DNA of 28,474 nucleotides from a virus, in the IMG/VR virus record IMGVR_UViG_3300034095_001209, positions 1 through 28,474 of that record; one strand, written 5' to 3'. The notes under the pieces were generated by a model. The model ran no database searches and was not told where the DNA came from. It saw nothing but the letters and a program-made list of their open reading frames with translations. The position numbers and the translations under genes were made by a program. Position 1 is the first letter of the stretch, and each line of letters starts with the position of its first letter. Below are positions 1 through 7,045 of the stretch, in pieces.

Positions 1-126
1 AAAGTTAGAGACGCTATTCAAGATTTTATTAGACAACTATTCACAAGAAATAGGGCGTTTGCAAAATCAGATTTAGAGATGTTTACGGATGTTTATAAAG
101 TATTGGAGAGGTCACTAGTAAATTAA
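1..126 (+). CDS. C-terminal end of an unidentified protein (partial)
   Basis: An open frame runs from the first base of the window to a TAA at 124-126 and encodes the last 41 residues of a protein that starts outside. The piece is helical-looking with mixed charge (it contains VRDAIQDFIRQLF and ends in LERSLVN). No motif allows a family assignment. An 80-nt gap with a small stem (near 137-160, not followed by T residues) separates it from the next gene. Confidence 0.6.
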   Translation, partial: KVRDAIQDFIRQLFTRNRAFAKSDLEMFTDVYKVLERSLVN

Positions 127-204
127 TTTTTTGTTGTTGGCTTTACTACCAGCAAAGAAAATTTATGTTATAAAAAATAAAAAGTTTTACTAAATCAAAA
201 AAAA

Positions 205-375
205 ATGGAAACATTAGAAATTATTAAAAATTTGGCAGAGTCACTTTCAGTTGACACTACCAAGTACTATGCTGGTAACAAATCTGCAGGTACAAGAGCA
301 AGAAAAACCGCTCAAGAATTAAAAGCTAAACTTCAAGATTTGAGAAAAGAAATCCTTGAGTTTAAAAAAGACTAA
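205..375 (+). CDS. Histone H1-like Hc1-type DNA-binding protein, 56 aa
   Basis: This short frame encodes a lysine-rich 56-residue helical protein. The core, YYAGNKSAGTRARKTAQELK at about residues 21-40, matches by recollection the signature of Bacteroidetes Hc1-type histone H1-like proteins (GN-AAGTR-RK-MQ-LK). The full length is also normal for that family. Such proteins bind DNA non-specifically and are thought to compact the nucleoid; here it could act on phage or host DNA. The ATG follows an A-rich stretch without a Shine-Dalgarno sequence, which is usual in Bacteroidetes. An AATTTATG box lies about 37 nt upstream. The assignment is from pattern recognition, not a search. Confidence 0.75.
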   Translation: METLEIIKNLAESLSVDTTKYYAGNKSAGTRARKTAQELKAKLQDLRKEILEFKKD

Positions 376-379
376 TTAA

Positions 380-580
380 GTGTTGTTAGATTATTTAAAA
401 TATCTTACACTTTTTATTATGGTATCATCATCCGTTGGTATCATTAGTCTAATTGTAAGCTTTTTTATGTCTGTATTTTCAAACCCACCTAAAAAGTTTG
501 TTCTCACAGATAAAGAAAGGATTTTTTACGGACTACTAATCAGTTACTTTTTCACTTACATAATTGCTTATTTGATATGA
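380..580 (+). CDS. Small two-span membrane protein, 66 aa
   Basis: The frame begins at a GTG four bases after the Hc1-like gene and encodes a very hydrophobic protein. One membrane segment covers about residues 6-34 (LTLFIMVSSSVGIISLIVSF). A short polar loop follows (NPPKKFVLTDKER), then a second segment from about residue 48 to the end. Its TGA overlaps the ATG of the next gene as ATGA, so the two are translationally coupled. I do not recognise a family. Small membrane proteins of this kind are common in phage early regions. The GTG start is the only one that preserves the full first membrane segment. Confidence 0.6.
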   Translation: MLLDYLKYLTLFIMVSSSVGIISLIVSFFMSVFSNPPKKFVLTDKERIFYGLLISYFFTYIIAYLI

Positions 581-1029
581 CATTTTCAGAATTTATAAAC
601 AAAACAGATGGATATTTAAAATCCTGTAGAATATTAGAAGACTATGTGTCTTTTGATTTCTATTTACCAGAAACTTGGAATATACCAAACAAAATGGTTA
701 AAGATTTCGAGGTTATTCCCGGTGATAAGTCTTCGAGTAAAAGGTCCATCTCCTTTGTTTGTAAGAATGAAAAAAAAGTAATAGATAATTTAGAACAATC
801 TTTCGATTTAATTATTCGTTTCAATAAAGAAAGAGAAGAGAAAGAAAGATTGTTCAAAGCCAAAATACAAGAATTGAAAGGTCTTTTTGAGAAAGAAGAT
901 ATTGATTCACTCAGGACCTTAAAGTTTGATTTAGATGAATATGAAAAACTAGTTGGTTATGAATACGAACAAGAAGAACGAGGAACTGTTGACGTGGTAC
1001 AAGACGGAGACAGTCAAGGACGAGATTAA
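577..1029 (+). CDS. Unknown phage protein, 150 aa, charged C-terminal half
   Basis: The gene starts in an ATGA overlap with the membrane protein upstream. The N-terminal part (about residues 1-75) looks like a small mixed alpha/beta domain. Residues about 80-110 (FNKEREEKERLFKAKIQELK) form a probable coiled coil, and the end is strongly acidic. The last 71 nt overlap the next gene in another frame. No catalytic motif is visible and no family is recognised. Position in a run of overlapping small genes suggests an accessory phage function. Confidence 0.65.
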   Translation: MTFSEFINKTDGYLKSCRILEDYVSFDFYLPETWNIPNKMVKDFEVIPGDKSSSKRSISFVCKNEKKVIDNLEQSFDLIIRFNKEREEKERLFKAKIQELKGLFEKEDIDSLRTLKFDLDEYEKLVGYEYEQEERGTVDVVQDGDSQGRD

Positions 1030-1162
1030 AGTTAACAGGGTTAAGATGGATTTCATTAATGAAATTAAAAAAGTGCCTGTTTCAAAAATAAACAACACAG
1101 ATATAGTTGAGAAAAAATACACCCTATGGGAGAGAATCAAACGAGTTTTAGGGATGAGTTAA
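959..1162 (+). CDS. Small basic phage protein, 67 aa
   Basis: This frame overlaps the end of the previous gene by 71 nt and ends in TLWERIKRVLGMS, an amphipathic ending often seen in small phage proteins. The preferred start is the ATG at 959; a TTG two codons earlier is possible. The protein is rich in lysine, asparagine and glutamate with no recognisable domain. It is supported by the protein-like ending and by its overlap with the next frame at 1126, which continues the same coupled chain. The extensive overlap lowers confidence a little. Confidence 0.55.
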   Translation: MNTNKKNEELLTWYKTETVKDEIKVNRVKMDFINEIKKVPVSKINNTDIVEKKYTLWERIKRVLGMS

Positions 1163-1353
1163 AAAAACTAGCAGAAGTTTCAGAATTATTAGAAAATAGT
1201 ATTTTTTCAAAAGGTGCCTTCTCAGTTATTGTAGAATTAAAGGAAGAACACTTTAAAGAGGTTGTTGGTTACCTAAGCCCAAGAGATTTAAAACAAAAGA
1301 AAATAGTGATTGATATATCAGGTGTTGAGTTCACTATCGTTTTGAGTAAGTAG
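1126..1353 (+). CDS. Unknown small phage protein, 75 aa
   Basis: The ATG lies inside the end of the previous gene (37-nt overlap). The protein has an N-terminal helix (about residues 8-26) followed by alternating hydrophobic strands such as FSVIVEL and KIVIDISGVEFTIVL. This suggests a compact alpha/beta fold that ends right after a beta strand. No family is recognised. The gene converges on the minus-strand gene at 1334, overlapping it by 20 nt, so no terminator separates them. Confidence 0.6.
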   Translation: MGENQTSFRDELKKLAEVSELLENSIFSKGAFSVIVELKEEHFKEVVGYLSPRDLKQKKIVIDISGVEFTIVLSK

Positions 1354-1978
1354 TAACTTGTTTATATAGTTTTTTTCTATCAAAACCATTTTCTTCTAAA
1401 ATATTATACAACCATTTACGTTGTACTGTTGAAGTGTCCTTAACAAACATAGCATCATTCCTACCATTATTCATAAAGTAAGATTCTAATATAGTTATAA
1501 AACGGTGACTATCGATTGAATTTTTCAGTGAAAATAATTTAAAGTCATTGTCTATCTGAACAACAACTTTATTATTTAAAGAAAATATGTTTTTGAACTC
1601 TTTTTTGTTACAATAAGTTTTTAAAAACTCCTCAAGAGATATTCTTTTATTATCTTGCCAGTCATACAACTTCTCTTCAAGTTTAAAAGGTTTAACTTCT
1701 ATTATAGAAAAACCTGAGTCATCGTCCACAAATACTTTTTCATTTCTTCCGTACACATCGGATTTAAATAATAATAGTTGATATGTGTTTTGATTTGTCA
1801 TCAAGGATAATTCGTGCTCAACTTCTTCTGCGTTTTCATATAACATTTCAAATACAGGTTTTGAAGATTTTAAATACCGTTCATAAAACTCTTTAGCTTT
1901 TTTTTCTGTTTTAAAAGATTTGATAATTTTTTTCTTTTGTTTATTCTTAAACAATACAACGATGTAGTTATCCGTCAT
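1334..1978 (-). CDS. Unknown protein, 214 aa, divergent from dnaJ
   Basis: A minus-strand frame encodes a lysine-rich N-terminus (NKQKKKIIKSFKTEKKAKEF) and a mixed alpha/beta body with a FSIIEVKPFKLEEKLYDW segment. I do not recognise a family. Its ATG (complement of 1976-1978) shares two bases with the dnaJ ATG at 1977-1979. The promoter and ribosome-loading region of each gene must therefore lie inside the coding sequence of the other. The 3' end overlaps the plus-strand gene that ends at 1353. Confidence 0.65.
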   Translation of the reverse strand: MTDNYIVVLFKNKQKKKIIKSFKTEKKAKEFYERYLKSSKPVFEMLYENAEEVEHELSLMTNQNTYQLLLFKSDVYGRNEKVFVDDDSGFSIIEVKPFKLEEKLYDWQDNKRISLEEFLKTYCNKKEFKNIFSLNNKVVVQIDNDFKLFSLKNSIDSHRFITILESYFMNNGRNDAMFVKDTSTVQRKWLYNILEENGFDRKKLYKQVTTYSKR

Positions 1979-2957
1979 GGCAAAAGATTATTATGAAATA
2001 TTAGGTGTTGATAAGAAGGCTTCACAAGATGAAATAAAAAAGGCATATAGAAAATTAAGTAAACAATATCATCCAGATGTAAATAGTGAGGGTGCTGAAC
2101 AGTTTAAAGAGATTGCTACTGCATATGATACATTAGGTGACCAACAAAAGAGACAACAATACGATATGGGTCCTCAAAATCCTTTCGGTGGTTTTGGTGG
2201 TGGTGGTGCAGATTTCTTTGATTTGTTTAACCAAGCTCAAAGAAGACAAAACAGAACACCTGATAAAGTTATTACGGTTGAAGTAAGTCCGATGGAGTCC
2301 TACACAGGAATAGAACGTGAATTAAACATTCAAACAAGAGATGCTTGTGGTGGATGTGGTGGAACTGGTGGAGAAAGAAAAGTTTGTAATGTTTGTGCAG
2401 GACGAGGAGCAATACAACAAAAAGTTGGTAATGGATTCTTCCAACAAATAGTGCAGACACCCTGTGGAGCTTGTAATCAAAGTGGTTATCAAGTTATTAA
2501 TGCATGTTATAACTGTGGTGGTTCAGGTGTTAAACCAAACATAGAAACACTACGAGTAACATTACCTGTTGGTATGGATGACGGTGATTTTTACAGAATA
2601 CAGGGAAAGGGAGATTTCAATTTACAGCAAGGTAAAGGTGACTTAGTAATTCAAATTAGAATGAAGTCGTTGGATGGGTTTGAAAAAATTGGTATGGACT
2701 TGGTTTATAATATTATAATGTCACCGTTGGACTTCTTATTTAAAGATAATATTGTTATACCTCACCCTGACGGTGAAATAAAAATAACATCACCATCTAA
2801 TCTAAATACGAGAAAACCTTTGAGATTAAAAGGTAAGGGTTACAAAATACAGGGGGGTGTTGGTGACATGTATTTGAAGGTCTATGTAGATAAAGAAAAC
2901 ACGGACCAAACTAACTACCAACAATTCAAAGACTTATTTGATAAAGTCTACAAGTAA
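1977..2957 (+). CDS. dnaJ: DnaJ (Hsp40) co-chaperone, 326 aa
   Basis: This is a complete type I DnaJ. The J-domain occupies about residues 1-65 with HPD at 32-34, the tripeptide that stimulates DnaK ATPase. A Gly/Phe-rich linker follows (GGFGGGG). The zinc-binding region contains four CxxCxGxG-like repeats (CGGCGGTG, CNVCAGRG, CGACNQSG, CYNCGGSG), all eight cysteines present. The C-terminal substrate-binding domains end at residue 326, shorter than the roughly 375 of typical bacterial DnaJ. No dnaK or grpE is in the window, so it would have to work with host DnaK, perhaps in phage replication or capsid assembly. Its start overlaps the divergent minus-strand gene. Confidence 0.95.
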   Translation: MAKDYYEILGVDKKASQDEIKKAYRKLSKQYHPDVNSEGAEQFKEIATAYDTLGDQQKRQQYDMGPQNPFGGFGGGGADFFDLFNQAQRRQNRTPDKVITVEVSPMESYTGIERELNIQTRDACGGCGGTGGERKVCNVCAGRGAIQQKVGNGFFQQIVQTPCGACNQSGYQVINACYNCGGSGVKPNIETLRVTLPVGMDDGDFYRIQGKGDFNLQQGKGDLVIQIRMKSLDGFEKIGMDLVYNIIMSPLDFLFKDNIVIPHPDGEIKITSPSNLNTRKPLRLKGKGYKIQGGVGDMYLKVYVDKENTDQTNYQQFKDLFDKVYK

Positions 2958-3083
2958 ATGGTATAGTTGCACTGTACCATATACTGAGGTACCCAAAATG
3001 TATATCGAAAGTGCGGTAATCCACAACTGAGTTGAACTTAATTTTTGATTGCAAGATTTACAATTTTTATCTTTTTGTTCCAT
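2934..3083 (-). CDS. Small CxxC single-span membrane protein, 49 aa
   Basis: Starting at the ATG complementary to 3081-3083, this frame encodes a short cytoplasmic head with a CKSC pair (about residues 9-12). A single hydrophobic span follows (WITALSIYILGTSVYGTVQL). A longer frame extends upstream, but the ATG chosen gives the most protein-like product. The end overlaps the last codons of dnaJ. Similar tiny proteins with a CxxC head and one membrane span occur in large Bacteroidetes and marine phages by recollection. The function is unknown; the cysteine pair may bind a metal. Confidence 0.5.
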   Translation of the reverse strand: MEQKDKNCKSCNQKLSSTQLWITALSIYILGTSVYGTVQLYHLLVDFIK

Positions 3084-3087
3084 AGAA

Positions 3088-3095
3088 TATTTATA
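3088..3095 (+). promoter_or_regulatory. TATTTATA box before the HELQH gene
   Basis: The sequence ATATTTATA ends 3 nt before the ATG at 3099. It is one of about ten copies found just upstream of genes in the same orientation. I infer a phage-specific promoter element; if so, the transcript is leaderless or nearly so. Confidence 0.45.
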
Positions 3096-3098
3096 GTT

Positions 3099-4043
3099 AT
3101 GAGTAAGTCTACAAATAATAATTATACAGTAAACCGTTATGTAATTTTGGAGGCATCCAAGAGACAAAAATTAAGTGAAAAAACAATCCAAGACTTACGT
3201 AAAAGTGCTATAGAAACGTTCAAAGCCTATCAGGATGAAGATAGTGATTTTCAAAAAGTATCCTCAATATATGTTGAAAATTCACTCGGAGAAAAGGGTG
3301 AAGTTGAAGTTTATTATTTAGATGAATTGGAGACTGAAGCGGTTACTGAATTTAAGTCTGACGGACCTAATGAGTTATCACAATACTTTATCGTTGTTAA
3401 TCCTGATAATGGGATGTACCCATCACTAAAGTCCACCTATAATGCAATTTACCACGAACTACAACATCTTACTGACCCGGCAATGACAACGAGGAAAAGT
3501 GAAAAACATATGTCCAAGTATTCAACTAAAGATGATGAAAAATACTATGGACATGATGCCGAGTTTAAGGCAATGTCAAATGAGTTTTTAGAAGCATTGG
3601 AAAATGAGTACCTTGACAAGAATACATCTTTAGACAAGAAAGAAGTTTTAGAATCACTAAACAATATAAAGATGTTCTTTAAACAAAATGAAAAGTTATC
3701 TAAAGTTACTTTTGGTATTCTACAGTCGATGGCGGGTGGTAAAGACAATGAATTTGAATTGTATATACCTGAAGATTTGATGACACTACCATATTACTTA
3801 AAGTTTATATGGTTACTAAAAAGATACAATCCGAATAGATGGAATCAGTTCCTTAATATGTTGTACACCACCGTTGAAGATATTGAATTACAACTTAGTC
3901 AGGGGGAGAAACAAGAGATGACTGAAAAAGAATTTAAAAAGCCAAGAAAGTACAGTAAGTCCTACTGTGAAAAAACCCCATGTGGGGACATGGGGTTCAC
4001 TCAGAAGGCCTCATGTAGACCTTACAAAAATTGTTATAAGTAA
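3099..4043 (+). CDS. HELQH zinc metallopeptidase-like phage protein, 314 aa
   Basis: The central feature is YHELQHLTDP with HELQH at residues 119-123, the HExxH zinc-binding motif of metallopeptidases; an acidic third ligand is not obvious. The C-terminus has a cysteine-rich tail with CEKTPCGDMGF, QKASC and RPYKNC. By recollection this tail recurs on unrelated proteins of large marine phages. The ATG at 3099 was chosen over upstream alternative starts because it is the first ATG after the TATTTATA box and removes a hydrophobic, intergenic-looking extension. It may be a virion-associated or maturation peptidase, but substrate and role are not shown. The last codons overlap a terminator that serves the opposite strand. 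Confidence 0.7.
   Translation: MSKSTNNNYTVNRYVILEASKRQKLSEKTIQDLRKSAIETFKAYQDEDSDFQKVSSIYVENSLGEKGEVEVYYLDELETEAVTEFKSDGPNELSQYFIVVNPDNGMYPSLKSTYNAIYHELQHLTDPAMTTRKSEKHMSKYSTKDDEKYYGHDAEFKAMSNEFLEALENEYLDKNTSLDKKEVLESLNNIKMFFKQNEKLSKVTFGILQSMAGGKDNEFELYIPEDLMTLPYYLKFIWLLKRYNPNRWNQFLNMLYTTVEDIELQLSQGEKQEMTEKEFKKPRKYSKSYCEKTPCGDMGFTQKASCRPYKNCYK
3971..3998 (-). terminator. Intrinsic terminator for the minus-strand secreted peptide gene
   Basis: A perfect 10-bp stem (AACCCCATGT with ACATGGGGTT, GGGG loop on the plus strand) is followed on the minus strand by six T residues. It lies 46 nt past the stop of the minus-strand gene at 4044. It sits inside the plus-strand HELQH coding region and encodes part of its cysteine-rich tail. 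Confidence 0.75.
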
Positions 4044-4277
4044 TTATTTATTTGTGTTTCTGATTCTTCTGTAATCATCTGCACTGATGGTTGTTCTCGA
4101 AACAATAACATAATATTCACCATCCCTCTCAACCCAACGTTCTCTTTGAATTGGTCGCACCTCAGACACCACTTCAGTTTGTTGATGTCTTCTGTGTTTC
4201 TTCTTTCCTTTACCTCCTTGAGCAAATGATGGTACTATCATTAAACCCATCATCAAAACCAACATTATCTTTTTCAT
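4044..4277 (-). CDS. Secreted small basic protein, 77 aa
   Basis: The protein begins with a classical signal peptide: KK, then hydrophobic LVLMMGLMIVPS, then FAQ with likely cleavage after AQ near residue 20. A strongly basic stretch follows (GGKGKKKHRRHQQ), then a short globular part containing REGEYYVIVSRT-like strands (observed as DGEYYVIVSRT). It should be exported across the inner membrane of the host. No family is recognised. It is transcribed alone: a TATTTATG box lies 47 nt upstream and a strong terminator follows. Confidence 0.75.
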   Translation of the reverse strand: MKKIMLVLMMGLMIVPSFAQGGKGKKKHRRHQQTEVVSEVRPIQRERWVERDGEYYVIVSRTTISADDYRRIRNTNK

Positions 4278-4324
4278 TTTGTTTTTATTTTATTGGTTTA
4301 TGGAAAGTGTTAACACTCTCTTAA

Positions 4325-4332
4325 CATAAATA
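4325..4332 (-). promoter_or_regulatory. Possible TATTTATG promoter box for the secreted peptide gene
   Basis: Read on the minus strand the sequence is AATATTTATG, a one-base variant of the TATTTATA box seen before other genes, located 47 nt upstream of the start at 4277. The longer leader makes this weaker than the other copies. Confidence 0.3.
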
Positions 4333-4396
4333 TTACAATTGTCTAACAAATTGGGCATTCATTAAAAATTTAACATTGGGATTTTTTTCAGATTGA

Positions 4397-4428
4397 TTTG
4401 CCTTTTTAGTTTAGTTTTACTATATTTG
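4397..4428 (+). promoter_or_regulatory. Bacteroidetes-type promoter of the D12 methylase gene
   Basis: TTTG at 4397-4400 and TATATTTG at 4421-4428 are separated by 20 nt, which fits the Bacteroidetes primary-sigma consensus (TTTG, about 19-20 nt, TAnnTTTG). The start codon is 15 nt downstream of the second box. Confidence 0.8.
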
Positions 4429-4443
4429 TATAAAAGAAAAAAT

Positions 4444-5283
4444 ATGCTCAGTTACATTGGAGGTAAAAGTAAGATTGGTAAATGGATTACACCATACTAT
4501 CCGACTGATATGGAAACATATGTTGAGACATTCGGTGGAATGTTTTGGTGTTTTTATAACATGGATTTAGAAAAGTATCCAAACTTGAAGACAGTAGTCT
4601 ATAACGATTTTAACCCTTTGAACTATAACCTGTTTAAGTGTTTGGAAAACCCAACGGAATTACTAAAGGCAGTCAATTCAATTCCATGTCAAGAAAAGGG
4701 GATTGATAGGACACCTGAACTTCACAAAATCCTTTTTGGTAACTTCCAACAATCATTATTTAGTGGTGAGTTGGTAATCAAAAGTCCTGACTATATGATG
4801 GCTGCACAATATGCTTACATACTCACTCAGGTATTCAGTGGTTCAAAACCCGAATCAAGTTCTTTCATCGACTTAAAGGGTAAATACAAATCAAAATACT
4901 TAACATTCAGAGATAAGTTGGCTAATCCAAAATGGGTTGAAAAGTTTTTAAAAATTACAAATGTTGAAAACTTAGATTTTGATACTGTAATTCAAAAGTA
5001 TGATTCTGAATCAACTTATTTCTATTTGGACCCACCGTATTGGAAAACAGAGAATTACTACTCTAATCACGATTTTGATAGAGGAGACCATGAAAGATTG
5101 GCAAAAACACTTCACCAAGTAAAAGGTAAGTTTTCACTATCTTATTATGAGTTTGATTTACTTCATGAGTGGTTTCCACAACCACAGTATCGATGGGAAA
5201 GTAAAGAATTTGCCAAAGCTGCCGCAGCAACAAAGGGTAAAACGCAAAACAAAGCAACCGAACTTTTAATTTTGAATTATTGA
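4444..5283 (+). CDS. dam: D12-class (Dam-like) DNA N6-adenine methyltransferase, 279 aa
   Basis: The protein opens with SYIGGKSKIGKWI, the SAM-binding motif region of D12-class methyltransferases. It carries VVYNDFNP as the acidic motif and FYLDPPYW with DPPY at residues 196-199 as the catalytic motif. The length is normal for the family. It transfers a methyl group from SAM to adenine N6 in a short DNA site, which could protect phage DNA from host restriction. No cognate endonuclease is beside it, so it is an orphan. The ATG at 4444 is used because it precedes the family motif directly and follows a near-consensus host-type promoter. The target sequence cannot be read from this gene alone. 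Confidence 0.9.
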   Translation: MLSYIGGKSKIGKWITPYYPTDMETYVETFGGMFWCFYNMDLEKYPNLKTVVYNDFNPLNYNLFKCLENPTELLKAVNSIPCQEKGIDRTPELHKILFGNFQQSLFSGELVIKSPDYMMAAQYAYILTQVFSGSKPESSSFIDLKGKYKSKYLTFRDKLANPKWVEKFLKITNVENLDFDTVIQKYDSESTYFYLDPPYWKTENYYSNHDFDRGDHERLAKTLHQVKGKFSLSYYEFDLLHEWFPQPQYRWESKEFAKAAAATKGKTQNKATELLILNY

Positions 5284-5321
5284 TAAAAGTTGTATTTTTG
5301 TAACAAATATCAATAACAATA

Positions 5322-5329
5322 TATTTATA
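5322..5329 (+). promoter_or_regulatory. TATTTATA box before the leucine-rich WCT protein, with a host-type box upstream
   Basis: TATTTATA lies 17 nt before the ATG at 5347. A host-type pair, TTTG at 5271-5274 and TATTTTTG at 5293-5300 with an 18-nt spacer, lies just upstream. The gene may therefore be read from two promoter classes. Confidence 0.45.
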
Positions 5330-5346
5330 TAAAAAATAGAAAAGAA

Positions 5347-6648
5347 ATGAAATTCAATGATTTGTTAAAGAGTGTCATCTTAGAGAACAGCCGTTATGAT
5401 ATCTTGAAAAAGACGTTGACTATGCCTCGTAAGAAGGATGACAAGGTTATACCTGCCAAGATGACTCTTCAGGAGTTTGACAAGATTGTTTTAGCTGACC
5501 CTACAACACGTAGAGCTGGTGATGAAATTAAGAAGGCGGGTACATATGTTAACTGGTTGGTGAAACAATTCCTTTCTTTGGTTCCTGAGGACGAACAAGA
5601 AGGTACTCCACGATACAAATCAGAACTCAAAAGAAAGAAAGATTTGTTTTTTGAGGATTTATATAAAACGACTCAAGACTTACAGAAATTTGATAAGTTC
5701 AAACAAAAAATTCCGGAGGATATTCGTGATATTAACAAGTTGAGTATTGACGGACTTTTCAATGTAGTTAAAGACTTTGACCTTACCTTGGCAACAACAA
5801 GTAAGGCGGAAAGAAAATCAATGCCTTCACATCCAGGTGGTGATATGGTTTTTGATGGTGATAGATGGAGAGTTGTTAAAATTGTAGATAAAGGTTCTTT
5901 AGGTAAAGAAGCTGCATGTTTCTACGGTGGTAACAACGAAGAAACACGTTGGTGTACATCAGCACCTGGATTGAATTACTTTAACAGTTACATTTCTCGT
6001 GGTCCATTGTATGTAATCATGGATAAGAATGATGCAAAACTTGGTAACAAAACAGGACTACCAATGCACAGATATCAGTGGCACTTCCAAGACCAACAGT
6101 TCATGGATATCCAAGATAGACAAATGGATTGGATTGGTTTCTTGAATGGTGAAGGTGCTGAAATGAAACAGTTTTTCAAACCTGAAATCATGAAGAACTT
6201 GTCAGGACCTACAGGAAATTCTGTAGTTGTTGAATACCCACGTGATGCCACATCTAAGTACATAGCTCTTTACGGTTTTGATGAATTTTTCGAATCACTT
6301 CCAAAGACGTTACAAAGATTTGATTTTACAAGTAGTGGTAATAATCGTTATGGTGAGAAGAGTAGTGAAGTTAACTTGGAATTACCTGAAAAGATTGGAG
6401 ACTACGACAATTTAGAAGTACTTCACTTAGATGGTGTGGTTAATAAGTTACCTAACACTATTGGTAAATTGAAAAAACTCCAATTCTTGTCTCTTCCAAA
6501 CAATAAAAACTTACAAGAATTACCGGAATCAATTGCTGACCTACCATCTCTTATGGTATTGAACTTAAAGAATTCGAATCCTAATATTAAAATCCCGAAG
6601 AGAGTTCAGGATAAAATTGATAGCAACGATATTCACGTCGTTAAGTAA
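5347..6648 (+). CDS. Leucine-rich-repeat protein with WCT-motif domain and N-terminal leader, 433 aa
   Basis: Three parts can be read. The N-terminus, MKFNDLLKSVILENSR, resembles the short (I/L)-x-E leaders that direct T4-type proteins into the prohead. A central domain has an invariant-looking TRWCTSAPG (W202-C203-T204), followed by an aromatic-rich region (PLYVIMDKND, RYQWHFQDQQFMDIQD). The same domain occurs in the gene at 13333. The C-terminal part, about residues 350-425, has leucine-rich repeats (LEVLHLDG, LPNTIGKLKKLQFLSLPNN, LPESIADLPSLMVLNL), a protein-binding scaffold. The function is unknown. The combination suggests a protein that acts on a host or virion partner. A terminator follows immediately. 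Confidence 0.75.
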   Translation: MKFNDLLKSVILENSRYDILKKTLTMPRKKDDKVIPAKMTLQEFDKIVLADPTTRRAGDEIKKAGTYVNWLVKQFLSLVPEDEQEGTPRYKSELKRKKDLFFEDLYKTTQDLQKFDKFKQKIPEDIRDINKLSIDGLFNVVKDFDLTLATTSKAERKSMPSHPGGDMVFDGDRWRVVKIVDKGSLGKEAACFYGGNNEETRWCTSAPGLNYFNSYISRGPLYVIMDKNDAKLGNKTGLPMHRYQWHFQDQQFMDIQDRQMDWIGFLNGEGAEMKQFFKPEIMKNLSGPTGNSVVVEYPRDATSKYIALYGFDEFFESLPKTLQRFDFTSSGNNRYGEKSSEVNLELPEKIGDYDNLEVLHLDGVVNKLPNTIGKLKKLQFLSLPNNKNLQELPESIADLPSLMVLNLKNSNPNIKIPKRVQDKIDSNDIHVVK

Positions 6649-6654
6649 TAACTA

Positions 6655-6684
6655 AACAGGACCTTGAGTCCTGTTTTTTTTTTT
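6655..6684 (+). terminator. Intrinsic terminator after the leucine-rich WCT gene
   Basis: AACAGGAC and GTCCTGTT form an 8-bp stem with a CTTGA loop and are followed by eleven T residues. The T run runs directly into the promoter of the next gene. Confidence 0.9.
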
Positions 6685-6686
6685 AG

Positions 6687-6694
6687 TATATTTG
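6687..6694 (+). promoter_or_regulatory. Host-type TATATTTG box, near-leaderless
   Basis: TATATTTG ends 4 nt before the ATG at 6699. The expected upstream TTTG position falls in the terminator hairpin (CTTG at 6663-6666, a 20-nt spacing). The terminator and promoter thus overlap, and the transcript would begin at or next to the start codon. Confidence 0.6.
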
Positions 6695-6698
6695 TACT

Positions 6699-6974
6699 AT
6701 GAATGTTGATATTGAGATTTATATGAGTGAGTTTGTTAGGTTTTTTAAAGAAAACCCTAACGACCTGACTAACCTTATTGGTAAGGCAAAACAAGAAGAT
6801 TTTTTTAATGGTGTTAAACAACTTGCCGAAAAAAATTGGGAAGAAGGGAACGACGTACAACTTACTCAAAAACAAATGATTGCTCTTATTGTTGAACTAA
6901 ATGATAAGACCGAAGATATGATTGTTAAGATACCTATGATGGTAACAAAACACGGTAATATATTTCTTAATTGA
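6699..6974 (+). CDS. Unknown small phage protein, 91 aa
   Basis: The gene follows its own TATATTTG box by 4 nt. The protein is acidic and helical and contains FFKENPNDLTNL near residue 15. A very similar phrase (VKENPNDMEL) occurs in the short protein at 15697, so the two may share a small helical module. No catalytic residues or membrane segments are visible. A later M (at IYMSEF, residue 9) is an alternative start if the transcript begins slightly downstream. Confidence 0.65.
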   Translation: MNVDIEIYMSEFVRFFKENPNDLTNLIGKAKQEDFFNGVKQLAEKNWEEGNDVQLTQKQMIALIVELNDKTEDMIVKIPMMVTKHGNIFLN

Positions 6975-7032
6975 TTTTTAATATACATTTCAAATAACCA
7001 TTATTATAGTGGAATCATTATTTGATTTTTAC

Positions 7033-7040
7033 TATATTTG
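7033..7040 (+). promoter_or_regulatory. Host-type TATATTTG box for the PcfJ-like gene
   Basis: TATATTTG ends 5 nt before the first ATG (7046) and 11 nt before a second in-frame ATG (7052). I see no TTTG at the expected -33 distance, so only the -7 element supports this call. Confidence 0.5.
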
Positions 7041-7045
7041 TTGTA

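Noticed and set aside
137-160. Stem TTTGTTGG/CCAGCAAA as a terminator after the first gene
   Set aside because: The stem is plausible (8 bp with one G-T) but is followed by GAAAATTT rather than a T run.
4393-4443. N-terminal extension of the D12 methylase from an upstream non-ATG start
   Set aside because: The extension would overlap the promoter boxes and add a hydrophobic stretch absent from the family; ATG 4444 precedes the SAM motif directly.
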